Of a stretch of 64,000 bases of DNA, positions 52,329-61,371 are shown piece after piece. The notes under the pieces are model-generated. The model was not told the origin of the DNA, made no database searches, and saw only the letters and a list, made by a program, of their open reading frames with translations. A program made the position numbers and the translations under genes. The DNA comes from Myroides guanonis. Its GTDB lineage: Bacteria; Bacteroidota; Bacteroidia; Flavobacteriales; Flavobacteriaceae. The stretch lies in the NCBI RefSeq assembly GCF_900114085.1, contig NZ_FORU01000005.1, positions 62,001 to 126,000 on the forward strand, given 5' to 3'. Within the stretch, counting starts at the first letter, position 1. Each line of letters begins with the position of its first letter.

Positions 52329-53569
52329 TGAATTCGATTACTTTACTTTTAAAAAATACCATCAAAATAATACTATTAGGAATGTCCTTAATTCTTTTTC
52401 AAGGGGTATATGCTCAGGAAACGGAAACAGTTAAGGATACAGTAAAATTCCGTGTTGCAGATAAAGTAGGAGACAAAGATGTCAGTGCACAGAATAATCC
52501 TTTCAATCCTCTTATGGGATTTTTACCTTTAAAGAATAACAGTGTAACCTCAAATAGAACTCGGATAGCGGTTATGTTTGATGGTAATAATGCAATACCT
52601 TATTTTAAACCAGAGATTTTTGTAGAAAGAAACAAGCCTAAATTAGCGCCTATAGTTGCTAATTATGTTCCAGCAAAAATCAACCTAAATTTCATACCTA
52701 AGAATGATACAATCATTGGGTATTGGGATAAAATTGTAAAGACGGGGTTAGATATGAATCAGATTTCGTTTGTGAATTGGAGTTCTGGGGGGGATAATTC
52801 TATTTCTGGTTTGGCCAAGATAGACTTGGGACTAAAGTTTACAAAAGGACGTTTGATATGGGATACCAATTTAGCTGTTCGTTATGGTTTAAATCAGCAA
52901 GAAGGTAGAGAGATGCGAAAAACAGATGACGTTTTGGAATTGAATTCTACTTTCGGATATAAATCAGGAACTCTTTCCGATTGGTATTATACTTCTAAGT
53001 TGAATTTTAAGACGCAATTTACAGAGGGTTATGCTTATCCGAATGTGGAGCAACCTATATCTATGTTTATGGCTCCAGCTTATTTGTTTCTAGGGGTGGG
53101 TGCTGAGTATTCTGAACCTATGACGAATATGAAATTCTATATTGCACCAATTACTTTGAAGTCGACATTTGTAATGGATGAAACACTTGCGAATCAGGGG
53201 GCTTTTGGTGTAGATGCAGCTGTTTACGATGAGAATGGTGTGCTTGTGAGTAAAGGTAAGAATTCAAGAAGTGAAGTAGGTCTTTTGTTGAGCAATGAAT
53301 GGAAGAGGGAGATTTTTAAGAATATAACTATAGATCATAAATTATCATTGTATACAGACTATGTTAATGGGTTTGGAAATGTGGATATCAGCTGGCAAAT
53401 ATCATTTGATATGAAAATCAATGATTTTGTAAAAGCTAATGTTGGTGCTCAATTGATTTATGACGATAATATTAAGAATAAGCGAGAGGTTAATGGAGAA
53501 CAAATTATAGAAGGGCCAAGAGTGCAATTTAAACAGCTTCTCGGTGTAGGATTGGCATATACTTTTTAG
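52328..53569 (+). CDS. DUF3078-family outer-membrane protein
   Basis: A signal peptide (ending near VYAQ) precedes a 390-residue beta-rich protein with NQISFVNWSSGGDNSISGLA, LIWDTNLAVRYGLN and the terminal GVGLAYTF. These match the DUF3078 family of Bacteroidota, which I expect to form an outer-membrane barrel. Its start overlaps the dxs stop by one base. The link to isoprenoid synthesis may be only positional. Confidence 0.82.
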   Translation: MNSITLLLKNTIKIILLGMSLILFQGVYAQETETVKDTVKFRVADKVGDKDVSAQNNPFNPLMGFLPLKNNSVTSNRTRIAVMFDGNNAIPYFKPEIFVERNKPKLAPIVANYVPAKINLNFIPKNDTIIGYWDKIVKTGLDMNQISFVNWSSGGDNSISGLAKIDLGLKFTKGRLIWDTNLAVRYGLNQQEGREMRKTDDVLELNSTFGYKSGTLSDWYYTSKLNFKTQFTEGYAYPNVEQPISMFMAPAYLFLGVGAEYSEPMTNMKFYIAPITLKSTFVMDETLANQGAFGVDAAVYDENGVLVSKGKNSRSEVGLLLSNEWKREIFKNITIDHKLSLYTDYVNGFGNVDISWQISFDMKINDFVKANVGAQLIYDDNIKNKREVNGEQIIEGPRVQFKQLLGVGLAYTF

Positions 53570-53596
53570 TATTTTTATACACTAAATACAATAATT

Positions 53597-54292
53597 ATGA
53601 ATAGAAAGGTAGCTTGTTTGTTAAGTGTCTTTTGGTGTTTAACGGGCTTTTCACAAGCTCTGGAAAAAGATAGCATCGTTTTACCGTCTAGTCATGCACC
53701 AGATTTAAAATACAGAGAGGACCAATTTTATTTTGGTGTCACTCACTCTATTCTTCAAGATAAACCTAAGGGGTTCTCACCTCGAACACTGTCTTTAGGT
53801 GTTCAATTCGGTTTTTTAAGAGACTTTCCAATAAATGAGAGCAGAACCATTGCTATAGCACCTGGTGTGGGATATTCCTATTTTAATCTTCATAATAATC
53901 TTGCGGTTATGCCGAGCAATGAATTTGTTATAATGGAAAGTTATAATAGAAATGCACAGAATAGGCATTATATTGATTTTCCACTAGAATTGCGTTGGAG
54001 AACTTCTACTCCTGATAGTCACAAGTTTTGGCGTGTGTATGTGGGGCTTAAAGCAAGTTATCTTTTGACTAATAAAAACAGTACTTCCGATGAATTGGGA
54101 ACAAGTTTTTTGCAGAAGAATATGGTTAATTTGAACAAGTGGACTTATAGTATGTATGTATCTGCAGGGTTCAATACGTGGAATCTACATGTTTCTTATG
54201 GATTGAATAATATCTATAAAGATAATTTGTTTGAAGGAGATTCAAATAAGCTTCGTTATTTCAACGCTGGTTTGATGTTTTATATCTTATAG
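53597..54292 (+). CDS. PorT-like / porin-family outer-membrane beta-barrel (231 aa)
   Basis: A signal peptide and about eight beta-strand segments end in a terminal hydrophobic strand (AGLMFYIL). The motif IDFPLELRWRTSTPDSHKFW and the GVTHSILQDKPKGF region resemble barrel proteins annotated PorT-like in flavobacteria. PorT-type proteins can belong to the type IX secretion system, but this similarity is generic and I do not call it sov or porT. It follows the DUF3078 gene by 27 bp and overlaps the 3' end of the convergent gene by 6 bp. Confidence 0.72.
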   Translation: MNRKVACLLSVFWCLTGFSQALEKDSIVLPSSHAPDLKYREDQFYFGVTHSILQDKPKGFSPRTLSLGVQFGFLRDFPINESRTIAIAPGVGYSYFNLHNNLAVMPSNEFVIMESYNRNAQNRHYIDFPLELRWRTSTPDSHKFWRVYVGLKASYLLTNKNSTSDELGTSFLQKNMVNLNKWTYSMYVSAGFNTWNLHVSYGLNNIYKDNLFEGDSNKLRYFNAGLMFYIL

Positions 54293-54898
54293 GGCTATTA
54301 TAGTCCACAAGATAAGCTGAGGGATTAATCCTAATAAAAAACCTCCAATAACTTCTTTAGTAGTATGTGCTTTTAGAAAAAGTCTAGAAGTTGCGGTTAG
54401 CCCAAGAGCGAAAATCAGCAAAATAGTACCTATCAAATGTGCCTCATAAAAGTGTAGAGAAAACAACACATAAAAAGCTAATAAGGCTGTTATGTTTGCT
54501 ACGTGTACGCTGAGCTTTTTTCCAAAAAGCAAACATATAGTCAACCCGATATAGGTGTACATCAACCCCCAAATAAAAAGGTTGAATTCATATACGTTGT
54601 TCGCTTGTAGAATATAGTTCTTTAATAAGAATAGCAGACCTATTTGAATTAAGAAGGGAGTAATCCTTTCTTTTTTATTGTGAACCATTATGCTGGACTT
54701 CAATGCGTGTAGCGAATGCAATAGAAAGTAAATAGCAGTAGGAATTAGAAAGGTTGTAACTACAACCTGACCAATAGTAATGCTTATTTCCAAAGGTTGA
54801 AAAAACACATAGGCATCTAAAAAGTACAGCAAAATCGCTAGTGTTGGAATAACAATAGGATGGAAAATGTAGGAGAAAAAAGAAATTGTTTTTCTCAT
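54287..54898 (-). CDS. PAP2-like integral membrane protein (203 aa)
   Basis: Six likely membrane helices are present. Near the end, ATSRLFLKAHTTKEVIGGFLLG carries an R...H...G pattern like the third motif of PAP2 phosphatases (R-x5-H-x3-D), but the earlier SGH and first motifs are not seen. It is therefore either a divergent lipid phosphatase or a PAP2-related transporter-like protein. It begins 11 bp after rpoN and is likely co-transcribed. Confidence 0.68.
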   Translation of the reverse strand: MRKTISFFSYIFHPIVIPTLAILLYFLDAYVFFQPLEISITIGQVVVTTFLIPTAIYFLLHSLHALKSSIMVHNKKERITPFLIQIGLLFLLKNYILQANNVYEFNLFIWGLMYTYIGLTICLLFGKKLSVHVANITALLAFYVLFSLHFYEAHLIGTILLIFALGLTATSRLFLKAHTTKEVIGGFLLGLIPQLILWTIIAL

Positions 54899-54909
54899 TT
54901 TTCTATTGC

Positions 54910-56370
54910 TTATATTTTTTTACGCATTCTAGCCACTGGAATGTCTAGTTGTTCTCTGTATTTTGCAACAGTTCTTCGAGCGATTGGATACCCTTTTTCT
55001 TTTAGCAATTCGGCAAGCTTATCATCTGGATGAGGTTTTTTCTTGTCTTCATCGCGAATGATATGTTCTAAAATCTTTTTGATTTCAATAGTAGAAACTT
55101 CTTCTCCTTGGTCGTTCATCATCGCTTCCGAGAAGAACGTCTTAATCAATTTGGTTCCATAAGGAGTTTCAACATACTTGCTGTTTGCAACTCTAGAAAC
55201 CGTTGAAATATCTAAACCAACCACATCGGCTATATCCTTTAGAATCATCGGTTTTAGCTTTGTTTCATCTCCAGTAAGGAAATACTCGTTTTGATACTCC
55301 ATAATGGCGCTCATGGTCACAAAAAGGGTTTCTTGGCGCTGTTTAATGGCGTCTATAAACCATTTGGCTCCATCTAGCTTTTGTTTGATGAATTGAACTG
55401 CGTCTTTTTGTGCGTTAGAAGCTTTTGAAGAATCTTTATATGTCTGCAACATCTCCTGATAGTCTTTAGAAATGTGTAGTTCTGGAGCATTTCTGCCGTT
55501 TAAACTTAGTTCTAATTCTCCATCGATGATTTTGATAGAAAAATCAGGAATAACGTGTTCTATGATTTTATTATTTCCAGAGAAAGCTCCACCTGGTTTT
55601 GGGTTAAGGCGCTCTATTTCGTCTATAGCTGCGCGCAATAGGTCTTTAGAAACTCCATATTTAAGTAGCAATTTATCATAGTGCTTTTTGGTAAAAGCAT
55701 CAAATTGATTTTGTATGATGTTAATTGCAAATTCAACAGACTCACTAGGTGTTTTATGACGCAATTGCAACAATAAACATTCTTGTAAATCTCTAGCACC
55801 AACACCTGCTGGTTCTAGTTCATGGATTATTTGCAATACTTGGGTAACGGTTTCCTCATCTGTATAGATACCTTGAGTAAAAGCTAAGTCGTCGACAATG
55901 TCGGAAATAGCTCTTCGAATGTATCCCATATCGTCAATACTTCCAACAAGAAATTCGGCTATGCTTCTTTCTTGGTCATCTAGGATGAAAGTGTTTAACT
56001 GGTTTAACAAGTCTTGGTGAAAACTTACAGATGCTATAATAGGCGATTCGTAATCATCGTCATCTTGACTGTAGTTGTTCGCTTGAAGTTTATAGTCAGG
56101 TGTTTCGTCATCGCTTAAATATTCGTCGATATTGATGTCTTCTGTCTCAATGCGTTCATTGTCGTAATCGTCGAACTCATCGTTATTGTCAAATTCATCC
56201 ATCTCGTTGATGTCTTCTTCTTTTCCAGATTCCAATGCCGGATTCTCAATCATCTCTTCTTTCAGCCTTTGTTCAAAAGCAAGCGTAGGCAATTGAATCA
56301 GCTTCATCAGTTGAATCTGCTGAGGTGAAAGTTTTTGAGATAGTTTAAGTTGTAAGTTCTGTTTAAGCAT
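54910..56370 (-). CDS. rpoN: RNA polymerase sigma-54 factor
   Basis: Region I opens LKQNLQLKLSQKLSPQQIQL, then an acidic region II. The C-terminus carries the RpoN box ARRTVAKYRE. It directs transcription at -24/-12 promoters with enhancer-binding activators. At 486 residues it is of normal size. The asnS-side terminator lies upstream. It shares a strand and an 11-bp gap with the PAP2-like gene downstream. Confidence 0.96.
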   Translation of the reverse strand: MLKQNLQLKLSQKLSPQQIQLMKLIQLPTLAFEQRLKEEMIENPALESGKEEDINEMDEFDNNDEFDDYDNERIETEDINIDEYLSDDETPDYKLQANNYSQDDDDYESPIIASVSFHQDLLNQLNTFILDDQERSIAEFLVGSIDDMGYIRRAISDIVDDLAFTQGIYTDEETVTQVLQIIHELEPAGVGARDLQECLLLQLRHKTPSESVEFAINIIQNQFDAFTKKHYDKLLLKYGVSKDLLRAAIDEIERLNPKPGGAFSGNNKIIEHVIPDFSIKIIDGELELSLNGRNAPELHISKDYQEMLQTYKDSSKASNAQKDAVQFIKQKLDGAKWFIDAIKQRQETLFVTMSAIMEYQNEYFLTGDETKLKPMILKDIADVVGLDISTVSRVANSKYVETPYGTKLIKTFFSEAMMNDQGEEVSTIEIKKILEHIIRDEDKKKPHPDDKLAELLKEKGYPIARRTVAKYREQLDIPVARMRKKI

Positions 56371-56399
56371 TGTTTTGAAAATAAAAAGATAATACTAGC

Positions 56400-56473
56400 A
56401 ATAAAAAAATGTTTACTTTATTCGCTTTCAATTTTATCAAATTTAATAAAATTAGCGGATAAAGTAAACATTT
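56400..56473 (-). terminator. Long palindromic terminator after asnS
   Basis: A 20-bp outer stem (56407-56426 with 56454-56473, one G-U pair) encloses an 8-bp inner stem (56430-56437 with 56446-56453). On the minus strand it is followed by a T tract. The length is unusual for a terminator. Confidence 0.75.
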
Positions 56474-56492
56474 AAAATAAATACAGTTAATG

Positions 56493-57926
56493 TTAGAACT
56501 CAGCGTTTTGTGGAGTTCTTGGGAAAGGAATCACATCTCTGATGTTTGTCATTCCAGTAACAAACAGCACTAGACGCTCAAATCCAAGTCCAAAACCACT
56601 ATGTGTAGCAGTACCAAACTTACGAGTTTCTAAATACCACCATAACTCTTCTTGGTCAACACCCATGGCTTCCATGCGCTCAACCAATTTGTCATAGCGT
56701 TCTTCTCTTTGAGAACCTCCAACAATCTCTCCAATTCCAGGGAATAGGATATCCATGGCACGAACGGTTTTTCCGTCTTCGTTCATTCTCATATAAAATG
56801 CTTTAATATCAGCTGGGTAATCAAATAAGATTACTGGACATTTAAAGTGTTTTTCTACCAAGAAACGCTCATGCTCACTTTGTAAGTCAGCACCCCATTC
56901 GTTGATTAGATATTTGAATTTTTTATTTTTATTAGGTTTACAACCTTTTAAAATATCAATAGCTTCTGTGTAGCTAACGCGTTTGAAATTGTTCTCTAAT
57001 ACAAAGTTTAATTTTTGTAAAAGACTCATATCGCTTCGTTCAGCTTGTGGTTTGTTTTTTTCTTCGCTTAATAAACGTTCTTCTAAGAACTGTAGATCGT
57101 CTTCACACTTTTCAAGTACGTATTTAATAACGTATTTAATAAAGTCTTCAGCCAAATCCATGTTGTCGTCAAGATTGTTGAAAGCAACTTCAGGTTCAAT
57201 CATCCAAAACTCAGCTAAGTGTCTTGAAGTGTTTGAGTTTTCAGCGCGGAAAGTAGGGCCAAAAGTATAAACTTGACCTAAAGCCATTGCATATGCTTCT
57301 GCTTCTAATTGACCAGAAACGGTAAGGTTAGTAGTTTTTCCGAAGAAATCTTCGCTGAAATCAATAGAACCATCTTCTTTCTTAGGAAGATTGTCTAATG
57401 GTAAAGAAGTAACTCTAAACATTTCTCCAGCACCTTCAGCGTCAGAACCAGTTATAATTGGGGCATTGAAATAAACAAAGCCTTTGTCTTGAAAATATTT
57501 GTGAACAGCATAAGATAGAACACTTCTAACACGCATAATTGCGCCAAAAGCATTTGTTCTAACTCTAAGGTGAGCTTGTTCACGTAAAAATTCTAAAGAG
57601 TGTTTTTTAGGTTGAATAGGATATTCATCTGGATTAGCTTCCCCTAATACCTCTAGATTGTTTACTTGAATCTCTACATTTTGACCAGCGCCTTTACTTT
57701 CCACCAAAGTTCCAGTAACAGATATTGCTGCTCCTGTATGAATCTTTTTTAATAAATCAGCAGGTAAATTCTCAAAATCAACTACACATTGGATGTTTTT
57801 GATTGTAGAACCATCATTTAATGCGATAAATTGATTGTTTCTAAAAGTTCGAACCCATCCTTTAGCTTTTACTTCGTGTAAAAAATTCGTGCTATTAATT
57901 AGATCAATAATTTTGGTATGCTTCAT
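56493..57926 (-). CDS. asnS: Asparaginyl-tRNA synthetase
   Basis: A class II synthetase with an N-terminal OB-fold anticodon-binding domain ([21 protein letters not shown] in part). Motif 2 lies in [21 protein letters not shown] and motif 3 in [16 protein letters not shown]. The Asn-type features ([18 protein letters not shown]) and length of 477 residues distinguish it from AspS. Attaches Asn to tRNA-Asn. Confidence 0.96.
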   Translation of the reverse strand: MKHTKIIDLINSTNFLHEVKAKGWVRTFRNNQFIALNDGSTIKNIQCVVDFENLPADLLKKIHTGAAISVTGTLVESKGAGQNVEIQVNNLEVLGEANPDEYPIQPKKHSLEFLREQAHLRVRTNAFGAIMRVRSVLSYAVHKYFQDKGFVYFNAPIITGSDAEGAGEMFRVTSLPLDNLPKKEDGSIDFSEDFFGKTTNLTVSGQLEAEAYAMALGQVYTFGPTFRAENSNTSRHLAEFWMIEPEVAFNNLDDNMDLAEDFIKYVIKYVLEKCEDDLQFLEERLLSEEKNKPQAERSDMSLLQKLNFVLENNFKRVSYTEAIDILKGCKPNKNKKFKYLINEWGADLQSEHERFLVEKHFKCPVILFDYPADIKAFYMRMNEDGKTVRAMDILFPGIGEIVGGSQREERYDKLVERMEAMGVDQEELWWYLETRKFGTATHSGFGLGFERLVLFVTGMTNIRDVIPFPRTPQNAEF

Positions 57927-57983
57927 TGTTGCTTGTTATATTTAATGTAAAAAATATCAATTCTAGAAAATCTAAAATACCTG

Positions 57984-57991
57984 CAAAGATA
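57984..57991 (-). promoter_or_regulatory. -7 box for asnS
   Basis: TATCTTTG on the minus strand, 57 bp upstream of the asnS ATG, matches TAnnTTTG. Confidence 0.6.
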
Positions 57992-58095
57992 CTAAAAATA
58001 TGTATGGAATAGTAGAGATGAGAGAAATTAGAAGGGTTGTGGTTTCTTAGTTTTAGAACTCCCATTCTTTACTTTATGATTTTGTCTCCAAATAT

Positions 58096-59346
58096 CTAGT
58101 TTTTAATAAATTTAATTTGAGATGTGTTTCCTGATTTTTCAATTTGTAAAAAGTAGATTCCTGTTGCTAGGTTCTGTATGTCTATAAGATAGCCAGAGGT
58201 GTTTTCTTGAAAATCTGTTTTGTACGACCTTCCCATTATATCAAATACAGTTATGTTTTCGAAATCTATTTCAGTATTTAAATTCAGATTTGTTGATGCT
58301 GGATTTGGGTATAAAAGTAACTGAGTGCCGGCAAAGGAGTTTAAAGATAGGTTTTCTATCTGTATGGTTTTGCTGGTTTTGCTCGATTCTCCACATTTGG
58401 TTATAGTTAGGGTAACTGTATATGTTCCTTTTTTAGTATATGTATGAACTGGTGTAGCTGTATTGTCAGTTGTTCCATCTCCAAAATCCCATTCATAAGT
58501 GTCTGCATTGGTAGAAAAATCTAGGAAACTGATGGTTTCATCAGTAGCGTTGTAATCGAAATCTGCTATAGGCATTTGATTTAAGAGGTTCCATGCTTTC
58601 ATGTTGTTGTAAACGACAGTTTTAACAGCTTCTTGAATAGCAGCTAAAGCTGGAGCAGGCAATGAGTTTGCAAAGGTTGAAGCGTAAGGGTCTCTTTTAA
58701 AGAAAACGGTATAAAAGGTATATGCAGATGCCATTGCCCCAAATTGAGATGGATGCGATTCATCGCTAGAATATAAATCATAAGCGGGATAGTTATTGAT
58801 TAGATAACGCCACACAGCACCCACTGGAGAAATAATTCCTTTATTGTTGTTTGCTAGGTTTTTGTATGTATTGCTAATTAAATCATCCATACCTAAATAA
58901 GTGCATACGGGAGGCCATGTAGGACAGTTTCCAGCGTCTCCATATTTTCGTCCCCATGTCATATAGAAGGTTACTTCAGTACATGGGTTGCTGTTTTTTA
59001 TTTGTTTGCTTAATGTGGCAGCATAGGGAGCGACTAAGTTGTTGACATCGGGTGTAGGGAAAGAGGGGAGTTGACTTTGCTCTTGTAGTACAACATAGTT
59101 CCAATCTCCTATGTCAATAGTGTTCTTTACATAAGTATTTTCTGAATGCTGTTTTAAAGTTGCTCCTCCTGGTGTGTGTGCTTCATAAATTAATTGGTCA
59201 CCTGAGTCTTTAGCAATTTTCTCAATCAAATCTGGAATATTTTCTGTTGCGGTATAGCTGTTTCCTATGAAAAATACTTTTTTTGTTTTTTGGGACCATA
59301 GGACTATGCTGCATAATAGAAAAAAGAGGATAGTTGTTAATTTCAT
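58096..59346 (-). CDS. Secreted SGNH-like hydrolase with PKD domain and type IX sorting domain
   Basis: After a signal peptide (MKLTTILFFLLCSIVLWSQ), residues about 22-255 are SGNH-like. The block-I motif is FIGNSYT and the late motif is SDESHPSQFG, giving the Ser, Asp and His of the active site. A PKD domain follows (EWDFGDGTTDNTATPVHTY). The last ~75 residues match the Bacteroidota type IX secretion sorting tail (LYPNPASTNLNL, ending in GIYFLQIEKSG). It is thus exported to the surface or released. The substrate (perhaps an acyl-ester of a glycan) is unknown. Confidence 0.9.
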   Translation of the reverse strand: MKLTTILFFLLCSIVLWSQKTKKVFFIGNSYTATENIPDLIEKIAKDSGDQLIYEAHTPGGATLKQHSENTYVKNTIDIGDWNYVVLQEQSQLPSFPTPDVNNLVAPYAATLSKQIKNSNPCTEVTFYMTWGRKYGDAGNCPTWPPVCTYLGMDDLISNTYKNLANNNKGIISPVGAVWRYLINNYPAYDLYSSDESHPSQFGAMASAYTFYTVFFKRDPYASTFANSLPAPALAAIQEAVKTVVYNNMKAWNLLNQMPIADFDYNATDETISFLDFSTNADTYEWDFGDGTTDNTATPVHTYTKKGTYTVTLTITKCGESSKTSKTIQIENLSLNSFAGTQLLLYPNPASTNLNLNTEIDFENITVFDIMGRSYKTDFQENTSGYLIDIQNLATGIYFLQIEKSGNTSQIKFIKN

Positions 59347-59393
59347 AAAGAGCTTATTTGATAATTTATGTTTTAATATTGTTAAAAATTACT

Positions 59394-59401
59394 CAAATAT
59401 A
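59394..59401 (-). promoter_or_regulatory. -7 box for the T9SS hydrolase
   Basis: TATATTTG on the minus strand, 47 bp upstream of the ATG. Confidence 0.55.
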
Positions 59402-59556
59402 GAAAATTGAAAGAGAATAACTGTGATGTTGTGTTTCTTTTGAATGGAAATAAATACTTTTTTTGATAAAAATATTTTAAATACAGAAATGGATGCTTGT
59501 TTGGTTTTTAAAATATTAAATTAAAAATAATATACAGCAAAAGTGTTTGTGTAGAC

Positions 59557-59564
59557 TATCTTTG
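59557..59564 (+). promoter_or_regulatory. -7 box for the SMR gene
   Basis: TATCTTTG, 26 bp upstream of the ATG at 59591. No guanidine-riboswitch-like structure is apparent in the leader. Confidence 0.6.
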
Positions 59565-59590
59565 CAAACTTAATTTTGAAAGTTACTATT

Positions 59591-59917
59591 ATGAATTGGT
59601 TGTTGTTAATTATAGGTGGACTGTTTGAAGTAGGGTTTGCATCTTGTTTAGGAAAGGCAAAAGAAACTTCGGGAACTACTTCGGCTTTATGGATGGTTGG
59701 TTTTTTCGTTTGCTTGAGCATCAGTATGTTTTTGCTTTATAAAGCAACTCAGACATTGCCGATTGGAACGGCTTATGCTGTTTGGACGGGAATAGGTGCT
59801 GTAGGTACTGTTTTGGTTGGAATATTTGTCTTTAAGGAATCAGTAGATTTTTGGAGAGTCTTCTTTATCTCAACACTTATTGCATCCATTATTGGATTGA
59901 AGTTTGTTTCAAATTAA
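59591..59917 (+). CDS. SMR-family transporter, Gdx/SugE-like guanidinium exporter
   Basis: A four-helix, 108-residue SMR protein. The conserved Glu is in helix 1 (GGLFEVGFA) and GTAYAVWTGIGAVGTVLVG is the Gdx-type signature of helix 3. It probably exports guanidinium in exchange for protons rather than drugs. The start is at 59591 (MNWLLLIIGG); an earlier TTG at 59576 is too near the promoter box to be likely. Two terminators follow. Confidence 0.9.
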   Translation: MNWLLLIIGGLFEVGFASCLGKAKETSGTTSALWMVGFFVCLSISMFLLYKATQTLPIGTAYAVWTGIGAVGTVLVGIFVFKESVDFWRVFFISTLIASIIGLKFVSN

Positions 59918-59938
59918 ATTATGATAAAGAAACTATAG

Positions 59939-59967
59939 AAGGCGCTTTTATTTGAGCGTCTTTTTTT
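59939..59967 (+). terminator. Terminator after the SMR gene
   Basis: Stem AAGGCGCT/AGCGTCTT (one G-U pair) with an 8-nt loop is followed by seven T residues. Confidence 0.8.
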
Positions 59968-59985
59968 GTGATTATTTAAAGGATA

Positions 59986-60019
59986 AAAAAAATCCGATTC
60001 AATTGAATCGGATTTTTTT
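59986..60019. terminator. Perfect 34-bp palindromic terminator at the end of frr
   Basis: A 34-bp perfect palindrome centred at 60002/60003 with A and T tracts at both ends. On the minus strand it terminates pyrH-frr; on the plus strand it backs up the SMR terminator. Confidence 0.9.
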
Positions 60020-60043
60020 GTTATAGTGAAGTGTTTAATATAA

Positions 60044-60607
60044 TTAAACAGTCATGATTTCTACTTCTTTCACAGCATAAACTTCGTCTACTTTTTTGAT
60101 ATAAGTATCAGTAAGTTTTTGAATGCTGTCTTCTGCAATTTTACAAATATCCTCAGAAGTTCCGTCTTTCTCTTCTTTTTTGATATCGTTATTCGCGTCC
60201 TTACGTACGTTTCGAATACTTACTTTAGCATCCTCAGCTTCTGATTTAGCTTGTTTAGCTAATTCTTTACGTCTTTCTTCTGTTAATGCCGGAATGTTTA
60301 TAATGATGTTTTCCCCATTGTTCATAGGATTAAGTCCTAAGTTAGCAATCATGATTGCTTTTTCAATTGGTTGTAACATACTTTTTTCCCATGGGGTCAC
60401 TGAAAGTGTACGTGCATCGGGAACATTTACATTAGCTACTTGAGACAATGGTGTTGGAGAACCGTAATAATCTACAAAAACACTACCTAACATTTGTGGA
60501 GATGCTTTTCCAGCACGGATGTTTAAAAACTGTTTCTCTAAGTGAGCTATAGAGTTTTCCATTAGCTCTTTTGCGCCTGAGATTATAAAATTTATTTCTT
60601 CAGTCAT
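60044..60607 (-). CDS. frr: Ribosome recycling factor
   Basis: RRF splits post-termination ribosomes with EF-G. The 187-residue protein shows LEKQFLNIRAGKASPQML and TLSVTPWEKSMLQPIEKAI, then RRKELAKQAKSEAEDAKVSIRN (in part), all typical. It starts 8 bp after the pyrH stop, the conserved pyrH-frr order, so they form one operon. Confidence 0.98.
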   Translation of the reverse strand: MTEEINFIISGAKELMENSIAHLEKQFLNIRAGKASPQMLGSVFVDYYGSPTPLSQVANVNVPDARTLSVTPWEKSMLQPIEKAIMIANLGLNPMNNGENIIINIPALTEERRKELAKQAKSEAEDAKVSIRNVRKDANNDIKKEEKDGTSEDICKIAEDSIQKLTDTYIKKVDEVYAVKEVEIMTV

Positions 60608-60615
60608 AATGTGTA

Positions 60616-61326
60616 CTAATTAATGTTTACAGTTGTTCCAATGGCTTCCCCTTGGCACACTTTTAACAAGTTATTCTCTTTATTCATATCAAATACCACA
60701 ATCGGTAATTCGTTTTCTAAACTCAATGTAAAAGCCGTAGAGTCCATTACGTTTAATCCTTCTTTAAGAACATCACTAAACGTTATGCTTTCGTATTTTA
60801 CTGCATTTGGATCTTTTTCTGGGTCTGCTGTATAAACACCATCCACACGAGTTCCTTTTAAAATTACATCTGCATTGATTTCAACTCCTCTAAGAACTGC
60901 TGCTGTATCGGTTGTGAAATAAGGGTTTCCTGTTCCAGCTCCGAAAATAACGATTCTTCCTTTTTCTAAATGACGTACAGCTCTTCTTTTGATGTAAGGT
61001 TCTGCAACTGCTTCAATTTTTAAAGCTGTTTGCAAACGCGTTAGCAATCCTACTTCTTCTAAAGCTCCTTGCAATGCCATTCCATTAATAATGGTTGCTA
61101 GCATTCCCATATAGTCACCTTGAACGCGGTCCATTCCTGCACTTGCACCAGAAACTCCTCTGAAGATATTACCCCCACCAATAACAATCGCAATTTCTAC
61201 TCCTTGTTCGTGTACTTTTTTAATCTCTGCAGCGTATTCTGCTAATTTTTTTGGATCAATACCGTATTGATTTTCTCCCATTAAGGCTTCTCCACTTAAT
61301 TTTAGTAGAATTCTTTTGTATTTCAT
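60616..61326 (-). CDS. pyrH: UMP kinase
   Basis: PyrH phosphorylates UMP to UDP and is hexameric. The sequence opens [17 protein letters not shown] and has [27 protein letters not shown] and DPEKDPNA, all family hallmarks. The start at 61326 fits; the longer frame to 61362 crosses the -7 box at 61350. It forms an operon with frr. Confidence 0.97.
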   Translation of the reverse strand: MKYKRILLKLSGEALMGENQYGIDPKKLAEYAAEIKKVHEQGVEIAIVIGGGNIFRGVSGASAGMDRVQGDYMGMLATIINGMALQGALEEVGLLTRLQTALKIEAVAEPYIKRRAVRHLEKGRIVIFGAGTGNPYFTTDTAAVLRGVEINADVILKGTRVDGVYTADPEKDPNAVKYESITFSDVLKEGLNVMDSTAFTLSLENELPIVVFDMNKENNLLKVCQGEAIGTTVNIN

Positions 61327-61349
61327 TGAAAGTACGTTTTTAAGTTGTG

Positions 61350-61357
61350 CAAATATA
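61350..61357 (-). promoter_or_regulatory. -7 box for pyrH-frr
   Basis: TATATTTG on the minus strand, 23 bp upstream of the pyrH ATG. It overlaps neither gene and lies just after the patatin stop. Confidence 0.65.
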
Positions 61358-61371
61358 ACCAATATCTGTTT

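Noticed and set aside
59521-59721. Minus-strand ORF overlapping the SMR promoter
   Set aside because: Antisense to SMR coding sequence and its -7 box, no homology seen.
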